Shown piece after piece: positions 1 through 9,406 of a stretch of 64,000 nt of DNA; the first letter of the stretch is position 1; each line of letters starts with the position of its first letter. This stretch comes from Cyclobacteriaceae bacterium (GTDB lineage: Bacteria > Bacteroidota > Bacteroidia > Cytophagales > Cyclobacteriaceae), in assembly GCA_016786585.1 (NCBI GenBank), contig JAEUUI010000003.1:122771-186770 (forward strand). Reading direction: 5' to 3'. Made by a program: the position numbers and the translations under genes. The notes below the pieces were generated by a model. It worked only from the letters and a program-made list of their open reading frames with translations. It was not told the origin of the DNA and did no database searches.

Positions 1-748
1 GTGGAAAAAGATCAACGGAAATTTTTTACTGATTCTGTCAGCAGGAGTTGTTACAAGTCTTCTTGTGCTCGCAGGACTCATTTTCTATCTGATCGTCCAA
101 TATCCGATTCTCGTCAGCTCATTTTTCTTCGGGGTGATCTTTGCTTCCGTAGCACTGGTATTGAAGGAGATAAAAACATGGGGTTTTAAACCGGTTGCCA
201 TGTTCTTTGTTACGGCAGTAATTGGCTATTGCATTACCCGGCTTTCTCCAGTTGCAACACCCGATACATACTGGTTTGTTTTCATCTGCGGAGCATTGGC
301 GGTTTCTTCGATGATCTTTCCCGGAATTTCGGGTGCGTTCATTCTGCTCTTATTGGGCAAGTATGAATTCATGATCGTATCGCTGGTTGAATTCGATCCG
401 CTGATCATTGTCGTTTTTGCCACAGGCGGTGTAGTCGGGCTGCTTTCCTTCGCACGATTGATCACCTGGGTACTTGATCATTACCACCATATTACCGTTG
501 CCGCATTGGCAGGTTTTATGCTGGGTTCTTTAAACAAGGTATGGCCGTGGCGGAAAGGACTGGAGTTCGCCACAACCCGTGACGGTCAGCAAGTTGCAGT
601 ATTTGACAAAAGTATACTACCTTGGCACTTTTTATCGGAAACCGGAAGGGATCCCCAACTCTTTCAGGCCATTCTGATGACCGCACTGGGTGTATGCATT
701 GTAATACTAACCGAACGGATTGCAACACGATTAAAATTGAAACACTGA
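1..748 (+). CDS. DUF368 family membrane protein (polyprenyl-phosphate transporter family), 5' end cut off
   Basis: Open in frame from base 2 of the window, so the true start lies upstream and only about the last 248 residues are seen. The visible part is a chain of hydrophobic helices. It carries the family signature PGISGAFILLLLGKYE near the middle, followed by a helix, a short loop and WPWRK. DUF368 proteins (about 300 residues) are inner-membrane proteins; members have been linked to recycling of undecaprenyl phosphate across the membrane (PopT), which would place this gene in cell-wall lipid-carrier recycling. The specific substrate here is inference. It ends one base before aroE starts, so the two are probably cotranscribed. 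Confidence 0.85.
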   Translation, partial: WKKINGNFLLILSAGVVTSLLVLAGLIFYLIVQYPILVSSFFFGVIFASVALVLKEIKTWGFKPVAMFFVTAVIGYCITRLSPVATPDTYWFVFICGALAVSSMIFPGISGAFILLLLGKYEFMIVSLVEFDPLIIVVFATGGVVGLLSFARLITWVLDHYHHITVAALAGFMLGSLNKVWPWRKGLEFATTRDGQQVAVFDKSILPWHFLSETGRDPQLFQAILMTALGVCIVILTERIATRLKLKH

Positions 749-749
749 C

Positions 750-1493
750 ATGGAAAAAATATTTGGTCTAATTGGCGCTACCGTAAGTCACTCGTTCTCT
801 AAATCATACTTCGATGAGAAGTTCTTTCGCGAAGGCTTACGCGACTATCACTACGAGTTATTCCCGCTGACAAAAATTCAGGACATCGAAAAGTTGTTGA
901 AAGAAAACAAGGCCCTGAGCGGATTAAACGTAACTCTGCCTTACAAAGAGCAGGTATTAAAATACCTGAATGAAATTGATCCCAACGCCAAAGAAATCGG
1001 AGCGGTAAACGTGATCAAGATTGAAAAAGGAAAACTGAAAGGATACAACACCGACTCGGATGCCTTTTTTGAAACGATCGAAAAATGGTTGCCGAAAGAC
1101 AAAACATTTAAAGGCCTTGTCCTGGGTTCAGGCGGTTCTTCAAAAGCAGTTCAGCGTGCCCTCAATAAATTGAATATTCCTTTTAAAGTTGTTTCGCGCG
1201 ACAAATCAGCAGGGGATTACACGTACGAGGAAATCAATGCGAATGGAAAAGAAATCGAGGCTTCAAATCTTGTTATTAACACCACTCCGCTTGGCATGCA
1301 TCCGAACGAAAGTGCAATGCCTCCGCTGAGCACCGAGCATATCACCCGAGAGCACTACGTATACGACCTGATTTATAACCCGGCCAGAACGCAGTTCCTG
1401 CAAAAAGCTGAAATCCGGGGTGCAACAATTAAGAACGGTCTTGAAATGCTTCACGTACAGGCCGAAAAATCCTGGACAATCTGGAATAACTAA
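750..1493 (+). CDS. aroE: Shikimate dehydrogenase
   Basis: 247 residues, normal for the family. It reduces 3-dehydroshikimate to shikimate with NADPH in aromatic amino acid synthesis. Seen: the shikimate-binding Ser pair in VSHSFSKS (residues 12-19), catalytic Lys66 in NVTLPYKE, Asn87 in GAVN and Asp102 in NTDSD, then the nucleotide-binding glycine loop LGSGGSSKA and NTTPLGMHP. The ATG lies one base after the stop of the upstream transporter gene. A rho-independent terminator follows about 20 bases after the stop. The other shikimate genes in the window (aroB, aroA) are 50 kb away. Confidence 0.95.
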   Translation: MEKIFGLIGATVSHSFSKSYFDEKFFREGLRDYHYELFPLTKIQDIEKLLKENKALSGLNVTLPYKEQVLKYLNEIDPNAKEIGAVNVIKIEKGKLKGYNTDSDAFFETIEKWLPKDKTFKGLVLGSGGSSKAVQRALNKLNIPFKVVSRDKSAGDYTYEEINANGKEIEASNLVINTTPLGMHPNESAMPPLSTEHITREHYVYDLIYNPARTQFLQKAEIRGATIKNGLEMLHVQAEKSWTIWNN

Positions 1494-1515
1494 GTCGTTC
1501 TCAAAAATCATTGCG

Positions 1516-1559
1516 AAGGTTCGCAGATTGACTATTTGTGTCAGTCAGCGAACCTTTTT
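1516..1559 (+). terminator. Rho-independent terminator after aroE
   Basis: AAGGTTCGC at 1516-1524 pairs with GCGAACCTT at 1548-1556. Inside it TTGACT and AGTCA can extend the stem, and a T run follows (1555-1559). It separates aroE from uvrB. Confidence 0.75.
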
Positions 1560-1604
1560 CGCATTTCGGGAATTCGTATTAACAGATAACCACTAAATTT
1601 CAAG

Positions 1605-3632
1605 ATGGATTTCAAAATCACCAGCGAATACGTTCCCACGGGCGATCAGCCCAAAGCGATCAAACAACTTGTTGAAGGACTTGAAAGCGGAGAACCGCAT
1701 CAGACGTTGCTGGGTGTTACGGGATCGGGTAAGACATTCACCATGGCTAACGTGATCGCCCAAACAAACAGGCCAACGCTGATATTAAGTCATAATAAAA
1801 CACTTGCTGCCCAGCTCTATGGAGAGTTCAAAAATTTCTTTCCGGAAAATGCGGTTGAGTATTTCATATCCTACTACGATTACTATCAGCCCGAGGCATT
1901 CATTCCTTCCTCGAATCTCTACATTGAAAAAGATCTTTCCATTAACGAAGAAATTGAAAAGCTTCGTTTGAGTGCTACCTCCGCCCTGCTCACCGGTCGC
2001 AGGGATGTACTGGTGGTAGCATCGGTTTCCTGCATTTATGGTATCGGTAACCCGGAGGAATTCGGAAAGAATGTAATCAAACTTACGGCAGGTGAAACCA
2101 TTGCCCGTAACCGGCTTTTATTCGGACTGGTTGATATTCTTTACAACCGTACAGAAGCAGAGTTTAAGCGCGGAACATTCCGTGTTAAAGGTGATACAGT
2201 AGATATATTTCTCGCCTATGCTGATTACGCCATTCGCGTTTATTTCTGGGGCGATGAAATCGAATCCATTCAGCGCATTGATCCCGCAAGCGGGAAGAAA
2301 ATCTCCGATGAAAAAGTTGTTACAATCTTCCCGGCTAACTTGTTTGTGACCGGAAAAGAATCTTTACATCAGGCCATCCATGAAATTCAGGATGATCTGG
2401 TCAGACAGGTGAGCATGTTTGAATCGGACCGGAAATTCCTGGAAGCAAAACGGTTGAAGGAGCGGACCGAATTTGATATGGAAATGATGCGCGAGCTCGG
2501 GTACTGCTCAGGTATTGAAAACTACTCACGGTATTTTGATCGCAGACAACCCGGTGCGCGACCATTCTGTTTGATTGATTATTTCCCGGATGATTTTCTC
2601 GTAATCATTGACGAAAGTCACGTAACCGTACCACAGATTCGTGCCATGTGGGGCGGAGACCGTTCCCGCAAGGTTAATCTGGTAGATTATGGTTTCCGGC
2701 TTCCGGCAGCATTGGACAACCGCCCGCTCACATTCAACGAATTTGAATCGATGATGAATCAGGTGGTTTATGTGAGCGCGACACCGGCTGAATATGAATT
2801 GCGCAAATCGGAAGGTGTTGTGGTAGAACAATTGATCCGGCCGACCGGTTTGCTGGACCCGGAAATTGATGTTCGTCCGAGCAAGAACCAGATTGACGAC
2901 CTGCTCGAGGAGATTGATGAGCGCGTAAAGAAAAAAGAACGTGTGCTGGTGACAACGCTGACCAAGCGCATGGCCGAAGAGCTTACCAAGTTTATGGAAC
3001 GTGCTGGCGTTAAGTGCCGCTACATACACTCGGAGGTAACAACGCTTGATCGGGTGGAGATTCTTCGTGAACTCCGGCTTGGTGTTTTTGATGTGCTGGT
3101 AGGTGTAAACCTGTTACGGGAAGGGCTTGATCTTCCGGAGGTTTCATTGGTAGCAATTCTGGATGCTGACAAGGAAGGATTTTTGAGAAATCAACGCTCA
3201 TTGGTACAGACAATTGGTCGGGCCGCGCGAAATGAAAATGGACGGGTGATCATGTATGCCGACAGCATTACTGAATCAATGCAACTGGCGATTGATGAAA
3301 CAAATCGAAGACGTCAGGTTCAGCAGGAGTATAACCGGGCAAACAACATCACGCCAAAAACCATTATTCGTTCGAAAGAATCTATTCTCGGTCAAACCAA
3401 AGTTGCTGACTCCAAGAAGTCCACGAAGAATTACTACGTGGAAAATGAAGAAGTATCATTGGCTGCCGATCCGGTAGTTGCGTATCTCGGAAAAGATGAA
3501 TTGCAAAAAATGGCCGATCGAACCAAGAAAGCCATGGAGAAAGCCGCGAAAGAGCTGGAGTTCATGGAAGCAGCCAAGCTTCGCGATGAATACATGGCGA
3601 TACTGAAGATGATTGAAGAGAAGAAAGAATGA
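1605..3632 (+). CDS. uvrB: Excinuclease ABC subunit B
   Basis: 675 residues, full length. UvrB is the damage-verifying helicase-like subunit of nucleotide excision repair; it is loaded by UvrA and recruits UvrC. Seen: Walker A GVTGSGKT (residues 37-44), the Tyr-rich beta-hairpin region YYDYYQPEAFIP that probes the DNA, the DESH Walker B box, YVSATPAEYE, the helicase motif VGVNLLREGLDLPEV, the arginine-finger region QTIGRAARN, and a C-terminal UVR domain (last 45 residues) for UvrC contact. The stop abuts the stop of the convergent flavin reductase gene at a palindromic TGATCA (3630-3635). Confidence 0.97.
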   Translation: MDFKITSEYVPTGDQPKAIKQLVEGLESGEPHQTLLGVTGSGKTFTMANVIAQTNRPTLILSHNKTLAAQLYGEFKNFFPENAVEYFISYYDYYQPEAFIPSSNLYIEKDLSINEEIEKLRLSATSALLTGRRDVLVVASVSCIYGIGNPEEFGKNVIKLTAGETIARNRLLFGLVDILYNRTEAEFKRGTFRVKGDTVDIFLAYADYAIRVYFWGDEIESIQRIDPASGKKISDEKVVTIFPANLFVTGKESLHQAIHEIQDDLVRQVSMFESDRKFLEAKRLKERTEFDMEMMRELGYCSGIENYSRYFDRRQPGARPFCLIDYFPDDFLVIIDESHVTVPQIRAMWGGDRSRKVNLVDYGFRLPAALDNRPLTFNEFESMMNQVVYVSATPAEYELRKSEGVVVEQLIRPTGLLDPEIDVRPSKNQIDDLLEEIDERVKKKERVLVTTLTKRMAEELTKFMERAGVKCRYIHSEVTTLDRVEILRELRLGVFDVLVGVNLLREGLDLPEVSLVAILDADKEGFLRNQRSLVQTIGRAARNENGRVIMYADSITESMQLAIDETNRRRQVQQEYNRANNITPKTIIRSKESILGQTKVADSKKSTKNYYVENEEVSLAADPVVAYLGKDELQKMADRTKKAMEKAAKELEFMEAAKLRDEYMAILKMIEEKKE

Positions 3633-4154
3633 TCAGGGTTGAACTGTTCGGATATTTCCAATCAAATCATTTACAGTCCGCTGCAACGAAAGTTTCAGGT
3701 CGCCATCAGTCACTTCCGTTTTGCTGATTTTTGAACGGATAAACGAAACGAGCAGGGTACTCTTTTCAGAAATATTGGCAGAAATAGCTCTCAGCGTCAG
3801 CAGCAATGCATGCATAGCGTTTTCTCCACCCGTTGACGCCACGATTACGGCCGTAGGTTTATTGACAAGTTCACCGGAAGAAACAACCCAGTCAAGTGCA
3901 TTTTTCAGAGTTCCCGGAACCCCAAATGCATATTCAGGCGTGACAATTAATACACCGTCTGAATCAGTCAATGCTTTTCGAAAATTCGCTACGGCTTCAG
4001 GAACTTCCTGACTGTCGTTAAAGTGCGGAAGCTTTCCCAGATTATCATACACCACGAACTCAATATCGTCTAACGTAGTACTCGTGATTTGATTTAAAAC
4101 GATTTGGGTGGAAGAATTGGCCCGCAGGCTTCCGGAAAGGCAAAGAATTTTCAT
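3633..4154 (-). CDS. NADPH-dependent FMN reductase family protein
   Basis: 173 residues with a flavodoxin-like fold. The N-terminal phosphate loop GSLRANSST binds FMN. TPEYAFGVPGTLKNALDW is the conserved second signature of the FMN_red family, which includes azoreductases, chromate reductases and quinone reductases. The likely role is NAD(P)H-dependent two-electron reduction of quinones or xenobiotics in the cytosol; the real substrate cannot be told. It is a monocistronic gene facing uvrB. Confidence 0.85.
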   Translation of the reverse strand: MKILCLSGSLRANSSTQIVLNQITSTTLDDIEFVVYDNLGKLPHFNDSQEVPEAVANFRKALTDSDGVLIVTPEYAFGVPGTLKNALDWVVSSGELVNKPTAVIVASTGGENAMHALLLTLRAISANISEKSTLLVSFIRSKISKTEVTDGDLKLSLQRTVNDLIGNIRTVQP

Positions 4155-4228
4155 TAAACTAAGAGAGGTTTAGCGGACAACAGGAGTTCCATTTTTTTTG
4201 TTCAATTCTGGCGAACATAGGTTGATAT

Positions 4229-4258
4229 AAAAAGCAAAAGCCGCCCATACGGACGGCC
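4229..4258 (-). terminator. Terminator after the small lipoprotein gene
   Basis: On the minus strand GCCGTCC-GTAT-GGGCGGC forms a 7-bp stem (one G-U pair) at 4241-4258, followed by TTTTGCTTTTT. It lies 28 bases past the stop of the small lipoprotein gene. Confidence 0.65.
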
Positions 4259-4285
4259 TTTCACCATGTCAAGCACCACATCAGA

Positions 4286-4456
4286 TTACATAGGTTTCCG
4301 GGAAGGAGTCACTTCGATTTTCTTGCCCTTTCCACCCTTTGCAGATGCGTAAGTCGGACAAGTGTATGTGCTGCAAGCAGACATCGCGATTGCTACGGCA
4401 ACTACGATCACCATTCGACCTGAGAATTTTTGGAGGTTCTTTACTACTGTTGTCAT
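4286..4456 (-). CDS. Small lipoprotein, 56 residues
   Basis: A short frame easily missed. It begins MTTVVKNLQKF, then has a hydrophobic stretch ending in the lipobox AMSAC (Cys28), so the mature protein is only about 29 residues with a basic tail (KGGKGKKIEV). Support for its being real: a textbook lipoprotein signal peptide, its own terminator just downstream, and an otherwise empty 530-base gap between neighbours. Small basic lipoproteins of this kind are common in Bacteroidota and have no assigned function. A longer overlapping frame at 4281-4622 lacks any protein-like features and was discarded. Confidence 0.65.
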   Translation of the reverse strand: MTTVVKNLQKFSGRMVIVVAVAIAMSACSTYTCPTYASAKGGKGKKIEVTPSRKPM

Positions 4457-4632
4457 AAGTTTTTGCTTTTATCCATGGTTGACAAAGGCTGTGCCACCGG
4501 ATCCAAAGAATCAAGCCTTTAAAATCTCTGTGATTTCGGGGAAAATTACAAATAGCCGATTTGTGCTTTTTCAATTTTCCCGGCCGGGCGTTTTGGCATT
4601 CACGAAATATCGTTAGCGCCATTGCAATCCAA

Positions 4633-4661
4633 TAAAAAAGCCCTGTAATGGCTACAAGGCT
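4633..4661 (-). terminator. Terminator after superoxide dismutase
   Basis: On the minus strand AGCCTTGTA-GCCAT-TACAGGGCT (9-bp stem, one G-U) is followed by six T. It lies 30 bases past the sod stop. Confidence 0.8.
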
Positions 4662-4690
4662 CTTATAAGGATTTGAACCCTTAAGATCTA

Positions 4691-5296
4691 TTATTTCGCA
4701 GCAAAACGCTTCGCTACTTCGTTCCAGTTAATCACGTTCCAGAAAGCAGCGATATAATCGGGTCTGCGGTTCTGGTAATTCAAATAATATGCGTGCTCCC
4801 AGACATCAAGACCAAGAAGTGGTGTTCCTTTTACTTCGGCAACGTCCATCAACGGGTTATCCTGGTTTGGTGTAGAGGTGATCTGAAGCTTGCCTGCTGA
4901 ATCTTTAATTAACCATGCCCAGCCTGAACCAAAACGGCCAGTACCGGCAGCTGCAAACTTGGTTTTAAATTCATCAAAGCTTCCAAACGCAGAATTGATT
5001 GCATCGGCCAGCGCACCTGTTGGTGTACCACCTGCATTTGGACCCATGATCGTCCAGAACAAGCTGTGGTTGTAATGTCCGCCACCGTTGTTACGAACAG
5101 CAACCGGATACTTGGAAATATCTTTACAAATTTCTTCGATGCTGAGGCTTTCCTCAGGCTTACCGGCAATTGCTGCGTTCAGGTTTGTTACATAAGCGTT
5201 GTGATGCTTGCCGTGGTGAATCTCCATGGTCTTTGCATCGATATGAGGCTCAAGTGCGTTTGTTGCGTACGGAAGGGCAGGAAGTGTAAATGCCAT
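4691..5296 (-). CDS. sodA: Superoxide dismutase, Mn/Fe family (Mn-type residues)
   Basis: 201 residues from the ATG at 5296. Metal ligands are His27, His77, Asp164 and His168 (DVWEHAYY). The Gly-rich GGGHYNH and Gln145 in NQDNP are those of manganese rather than iron enzymes, though cambialistic use cannot be excluded. It converts superoxide to oxygen and hydrogen peroxide; there is no signal peptide from this start, so it is cytosolic. A frame start 57 bases upstream (5353) is rejected because a good -7 box (TATATTTG, 5351-5358) would put the transcript start downstream of it, and because homologues begin at [10 protein letters not shown]. Confidence 0.93.
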   Translation of the reverse strand: MAFTLPALPYATNALEPHIDAKTMEIHHGKHHNAYVTNLNAAIAGKPEESLSIEEICKDISKYPVAVRNNGGGHYNHSLFWTIMGPNAGGTPTGALADAINSAFGSFDEFKTKFAAAGTGRFGSGWAWLIKDSAGKLQITSTPNQDNPLMDVAEVKGTPLLGLDVWEHAYYLNYQNRRPDYIAAFWNVINWNEVAKRFAAK

Positions 5297-5350
5297 AAAA
5301 TTAAATTTTGGTTGAACAATATGTGCCGGCAAGGGCTTCATGACGGCTGT

Positions 5351-5358
5351 CAAATATA
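5351..5358 (-). promoter_or_regulatory. -7 promoter box of sodA
   Basis: TATATTTG on the minus strand matches the Bacteroidota sigma consensus TAnnTTTG exactly. The -33 element is weak (TTTT about 19 bases upstream). It predicts a leader of about 50 bases and fixes the sodA start. Confidence 0.5.
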
Positions 5359-5473
5359 CAACCGCATCCGCAACGGGAAAATTCGTTTTAAATGAAGTTT
5401 CTGCGAATTAACCGGGCTTCCTGCGATTTGTGAACTTTTAGCACTCAAAAAGAGATGCCCGACTCGCAAGCCA

Positions 5474-5926
5474 CTAAGTGCCTTTGTCGCGGAGTGCGCG
5501 GAAAAAGGTATCTATCAACGCTTTGGCTTCATCGCCTTTTATGCCTTTAACAACTTCGGTGCGGGGGTGTAATAAGGGAGTCTGCACCAAAGAATATCCG
5601 CGCTGCAAATCGGATGCACCATAAACAAGTTTCTGAAGCTGTACCCAGTGTAGTGCCCCGGCACACATCACGCAGGGCTCCAGCGTTACGAATAATGTAC
5701 ATTCATTCAGGTACTTCGAACCAAGATAGTTTGCAGCTGCTGTTGTGGCGAGCATTTCCGCATGCGCGGTAGCGTCTGTAAGTTTTTCGGTTTGATTATG
5801 CGCGCGCGCAATGATTCGGTTCTTACACACTACCACTGCACCTACCGGTACCTCTCCTATTTCGAGCGCTTTGTTTGCCTCTTTCAGCGCTTCACGCATG
5901 AAGTATTCATCGGTAAAGAGCTCCAT
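5474..5926 (-). CDS. tadA: tRNA-specific adenosine deaminase
   Basis: 150 residues. It deaminates A34 to inosine in tRNA-Arg(ACG), an essential wobble modification. The zinc site is complete: His55 and Glu57 in HAEM, and PCVMC with Cys85 and Cys88. It starts at an ATG whose A is the last base of the stop of the upstream gene (TGATG), indicating translational coupling; a GTG three bases earlier is possible. Some nucleoside deaminases share these motifs, but the length and ALxxALxxARxA-like N-terminus fit TadA. Confidence 0.9.
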   Translation of the reverse strand: MELFTDEYFMREALKEANKALEIGEVPVGAVVVCKNRIIARAHNQTEKLTDATAHAEMLATTAAANYLGSKYLNECTLFVTLEPCVMCAGALHWVQLQKLVYGASDLQRGYSLVQTPLLHPRTEVVKGIKGDEAKALIDTFFRALRDKGT

Positions 5927-6474
5927 CACTTCAGCCGGATGCTTTTCATGATCTTCAATGCTGTTCCCTGCCAGTCTTGTTTCATACGCGCGGGACAGTT
6001 AAACGAAAACACTACCGTGCGTGACGGCTCAAGCCAGTACTGAAGATAGGAATACCGCAGCACCGGTTCCTGATTGCCGAGCGTGGAACGATCGCCTTTC
6101 AGGCGTGATTCAAACTCGAGGTAAATAAGTTTCTTACCGTTCACTTCATGAACACCTTCGCTGAGGAACTCCACGCGATCGAACATGTTCATCACGCCCG
6201 CTTTAAAGAACTTTTGCGCCATTTCGAGATTGCCATCCGGCCAGCTGGTGGCTGAGATGTTTGCACTGAAATCGATTTCGTGATCCGGGTTAGTGTACGC
6301 TCCAATTGACTTGCGAACAGACGGGTAACGTTCCTGGAAATCGAGGTCACCCATCGGAACAAAATCTTCCGGAAGCATCACGCTGATCTGGTCGGAAATC
6401 TTAACCTTCACGAGCTTGGGATCATCAGTCGGCAATGCAAACGAAAGCACCACCAGAAAAAGCAACGGCTTCAT
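5926..6474 (-). CDS. Secreted protein of unknown function, PsbP/DcrB-like
   Basis: 182 residues with a short signal peptide (MKPLLFLVVLSFALPT). The mature part reads as an alpha/beta domain: VMLPEDF early, KLIYLEFESRL in the middle, and RTVVFSFNCPARMKQDW followed by ALKIMKSIRLK at the end. This layout resembles the PsbP/DcrB superfamily (lipid- or protein-binding folds of unclear job in bacteria); that assignment is by pattern only. It is the first gene of a two-gene unit with tadA, overlapping its start. Confidence 0.7.
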   Translation of the reverse strand: MKPLLFLVVLSFALPTDDPKLVKVKISDQISVMLPEDFVPMGDLDFQERYPSVRKSIGAYTNPDHEIDFSANISATSWPDGNLEMAQKFFKAGVMNMFDRVEFLSEGVHEVNGKKLIYLEFESRLKGDRSTLGNQEPVLRYSYLQYWLEPSRTVVFSFNCPARMKQDWQGTALKIMKSIRLK

Positions 6475-6579
6475 AGATTTTTTACTTTTTAACGTACGCG
6501 GCAGGCCATAAAGTATTGTTAAATTCGCGCCTTATTCGGCCTGCAGAAACTTAAAACAGGCCCAAATTAGCTAAAAGTC

Positions 6580-8325
6580 ATGTTACGAACTCATACCTGC
6601 GGAGAATTACGCATTACGCATGTTGGCCAGTCGGTTACATTAACCGGATGGGTGCAGCGCCAGCGCGACAAAGGAAGTATTTTATGGATTGACCTCCGCG
6701 ACCGCTACGGAATTACCCAGTTGTTTTTCGAGGACGGAAGTACCCCCGCAGCGTTGATGCAGGCTGCCAAATCCGTTGGCAGAGAGTATGTGATCCTCGC
6801 AAAAGGTGTAGTAGCAGAACGTCTTTCAAAAAATGACAAGCTTCCTACCGGTGACATCGAAGTGAAAGTAACGGAGCTCACCGTTCTGAATTCAGCCAAG
6901 ACGCCTCCGTTTACCATTGAAGATAATACCGATGGCGGAGATGAACTCCGGATGAAGTACCGTTACCTCGATCTGCGAAGAAACCCGGTACGCGAAAGTC
7001 TGCAACTCCGTCATAAAATGGCGCAGCAAACGCGTACCTACCTCGATTCGCAAAATTTTATTGAAGTTGAAACTCCGGTTTTAATTAAGTCAACTCCGGA
7101 AGGCGCGCGCGACTTTGTTGTTCCTTCCCGAATCAACAACGGTGAGTTTTACGCATTGCCACAATCACCACAAACGTTCAAGCAATTGCTGATGGTTTCC
7201 GGCTTCGACCGTTATTACCAGATTGTAAAATGTTTCCGCGATGAAGATTTACGAGCTGATCGTCAGCCCGAGTTCACGCAGATCGACTGCGAGATGTCGT
7301 TCATTACACAGGAAGATATCCTGTCTACATTCGAGGGATTGATCCGTCATTTATTCAAGACCGTAAAAAACATCGATATGCCTTCGGTACCCCGGATGAC
7401 GTACGATGAAGCGATGAAACTTTACGGATCAGACAAACCCGACACTCGCTTCGAAATGAAGTTTGTGGAGATTAAAGATCTGACCGCCGGGAAAAACTTC
7501 CAGGTATTCGACAGCGCAGAGATGGTTGTTGGAATTTGTGCGAAAGGATGTGCTGAATACACCCGCAAGCAATTAGACGAACTTACCGAGTACGTTAAAC
7601 GTCCGCAGGTAGGCGCGAAAGGACTTGTGTATGTTCAGTGCAAAGCTGACGGAACGTTTAAATCTTCAGTTGATAAATTCTATTCGGCAGAAGATCTTAA
7701 AGCGTGGGCTGAAAAGTTCAATGCGCAGCCGGGCGATCTGTTGCTGGTTCTTTCAGGAGAAACAAACTCTGTTCGCAAGCAATTGAATGAACTGCGTTTG
7801 CTGATGGGTGAAAAGCTGGGGCTTCGCGATAAGAATAAATTTTCGGCATTATGGGTGGTAGACTTTCCATTGCTCGAATGGGATGAAGAAACCAAGCGTT
7901 ATCACGCGATGCACCATCCATTTACGTCACCGAAACCGGACGACATCAAATTACTTGACACCCGGCCGGGAGATGTTCGCGCGAACGCCTACGACATGGT
8001 AATCAACGGAACAGAAGTTGGTGGTGGCTCCATCCGTATCCACGATCGCGAAACCCAGGCGTTAATGTTCAATCACCTTGGATTCACACCGGAGGAAGCT
8101 AAAAAACAGTTCGGCTTCTTACTGGATGCGTTTGAATTCGGTGCCCCTCCGCATGGTGGCATTGCCTTCGGGTTTGACCGGTTGTGTTCAATCTTTGGCG
8201 GAGCAGATTCCATCCGCGACTTCATCGCGTTCCCGAAAAACAATTCCGGCCGCGATGTAATGATCGACAGCCCTTCAACAATCTCTGCTGAGCAATTAAA
8301 AGAGCTGGGGATTAAAGTTTCCTGA
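6580..8325 (+). CDS. aspS: Aspartate--tRNA ligase
   Basis: 581 residues, the bacterial type with an N-terminal anticodon-binding OB fold, a class II catalytic core and the GAD insertion of about 130 residues (roughly 285-420). Motif 2 is [18 protein letters not shown]; motif 3 is [15 protein letters not shown] near the C-terminus. It charges tRNA-Asp. It is divergent from the secreted-protein/tadA unit, with a 105-base shared upstream region. No recognisable -7 box was certain (TAAATTCG at about 6523 is one mismatch away). Confidence 0.97.
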   Translation: MLRTHTCGELRITHVGQSVTLTGWVQRQRDKGSILWIDLRDRYGITQLFFEDGSTPAALMQAAKSVGREYVILAKGVVAERLSKNDKLPTGDIEVKVTELTVLNSAKTPPFTIEDNTDGGDELRMKYRYLDLRRNPVRESLQLRHKMAQQTRTYLDSQNFIEVETPVLIKSTPEGARDFVVPSRINNGEFYALPQSPQTFKQLLMVSGFDRYYQIVKCFRDEDLRADRQPEFTQIDCEMSFITQEDILSTFEGLIRHLFKTVKNIDMPSVPRMTYDEAMKLYGSDKPDTRFEMKFVEIKDLTAGKNFQVFDSAEMVVGICAKGCAEYTRKQLDELTEYVKRPQVGAKGLVYVQCKADGTFKSSVDKFYSAEDLKAWAEKFNAQPGDLLLVLSGETNSVRKQLNELRLLMGEKLGLRDKNKFSALWVVDFPLLEWDEETKRYHAMHHPFTSPKPDDIKLLDTRPGDVRANAYDMVINGTEVGGGSIRIHDRETQALMFNHLGFTPEEAKKQFGFLLDAFEFGAPPHGGIAFGFDRLCSIFGGADSIRDFIAFPKNNSGRDVMIDSPSTISAEQLKELGIKVS

Positions 8326-8337
8326 GCTTGAAAACAA

Positions 8338-8370
8338 ATAGAGACGTGGCTTAGCGGCACACGTCTCTAT
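8338..8370. terminator. Bidirectional hairpin between aspS and a convergent gene
   Basis: ATAGAGACGTG at 8338-8348 pairs perfectly over 11 bp with CACGTCTCTAT at 8360-8370. It sits between two convergent stops. T tracts are weak on both sides, so it may act as a 3'-end stabiliser as much as a terminator. Confidence 0.55.
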
Positions 8371-8389
8371 TCTAACAATATCAAGCCGG

Positions 8390-9406
8390 CTATTGCATCA
8401 CAACCGGATCGTCACCATTTAGTTCTTTTGCGAGATCGATTCGAGTTACCCGGCCATTTTCATAGATGGTGACAATATTGTCGCACTCACCATCGCCATA
8501 ATCGATCTCAAACGATCCTGTTTCATCGCCCGACTTAAACTGGATGCGTTCTCTGCCGGACGTGTACAACCAGAAGATAGCCATTGATGCCGTTTCCGAT
8601 TTCTGCTGGAAGCAGGTAAAGTCGATCACCAGCGGCTTCAACACTTTCGATTTGTAAAAATCATCACCAAAGGTATAGTCGTTATCGCTTGATTCAACCG
8701 TAAATTTCTCGTTGTCATATTTTGTCGCACCCTTGGATTTATAAAAGTACGTTACGGAGTCGTACCGATATGTAGTCTCGTCATCATAGCTGTAGAAACC
8801 AGAGAAGATACCCGTTTCCCAATTATAGTGTGATTCACCCTGATATGTTCCGCCACCGTTCAACAGCCAAGATGAACCTCCAAATTCTGTTACACCATAG
8901 TTGTCGTAGGTTGTTCCATACAAATAGCTTTGCTTATACGATGAACCTTCTTCCGTATAACTTTCCCGATAGGTGCTTGCATACTTTCCCTGGATAATAT
9001 ACCGGTAGTCACCGGCTCCCTCCTCGCACCCTGTACCGTAATCATAAATCGTTGTTACGCTTCCGTCAGCATTTGTGGTAGTAGTAATCTGTGCGCAACT
9101 TTCCCACGGATCGGAGATGATGGTTGTATCGCCCGGAACTTCCACAGAATCCGAACCGATTTTACCCTGACGGAGGCCTCGGCCGAGTAAATTCTGAAAC
9201 GACTGGTTCATAGGTCCGCTCATGCTTTCGGCCATGGCGCTGTTGGATCCCATCCGCATAGAAAGGTATTGGCGTACTGCAGGACTCAGTTCAGCTCTTT
9301 CGGAATCATCCGAACATGCGGTCATGCCCAGGACAAACAGTACGAATAAAATTGGAACGCCCGCCCGTTGCCAGGATGCACGCGCGTCAGGATTGAAATT
9401 TTTCAT
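8390..9406 (-). CDS. Lipoprotein of unknown function
   Basis: 338 residues. A basic N-terminus and hydrophobic stretch end in LGMTAC, giving a lipidated Cys followed by SDDSE. An acidic patch right after the Cys is the type of surface-export signal known in Bacteroidota lipoproteins. The mature part is rich in Tyr, Ser, Gly and Asp, with alternating polar/aromatic patterns that suggest beta structure. I do not recognise a family. Upstream, TAAGTTTA at about 9468-9475 (minus) is a one-mismatch -7 box. It is monocistronic. Confidence 0.7.
   Translation of the reverse strand: MKNFNPDARASWQRAGVPILFVLFVLGMTACSDDSERAELSPAVRQYLSMRMGSNSAMAESMSGPMNQSFQNLLGRGLRQGKIGSDSVEVPGDTTIISDPWESCAQITTTTNADGSVTTIYDYGTGCEEGAGDYRYIIQGKYASTYRESYTEEGSSYKQSYLYGTTYDNYGVTEFGGSSWLLNGGGTYQGESHYNWETGIFSGFYSYDDETTYRYDSVTYFYKSKGATKYDNEKFTVESSDNDYTFGDDFYKSKVLKPLVIDFTCFQQKSETASMAIFWLYTSGRERIQFKSGDETGSFEIDYGDGECDNIVTIYENGRVTRIDLAKELNGDDPVVMQ

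Noticed and set aside
2526..3029. Long frame (167 codons) opposite uvrB
   Set aside because: Antisense to a strongly conserved coding region; composition and lack of any recognisable domain mark it as a shadow.
4281..4622. 113-codon frame covering the small lipoprotein on another frame
   Set aside because: No protein-like pattern, while the overlapping frame has a lipobox and fits the terminator.
4658..4685. GGGTTCAAATCCTT on the minus strand, resembling a tRNA T-arm
   Set aside because: No acceptor, D or anticodon arm is adjacent; upstream is the sodA coding end. The five-base stem also does not close.
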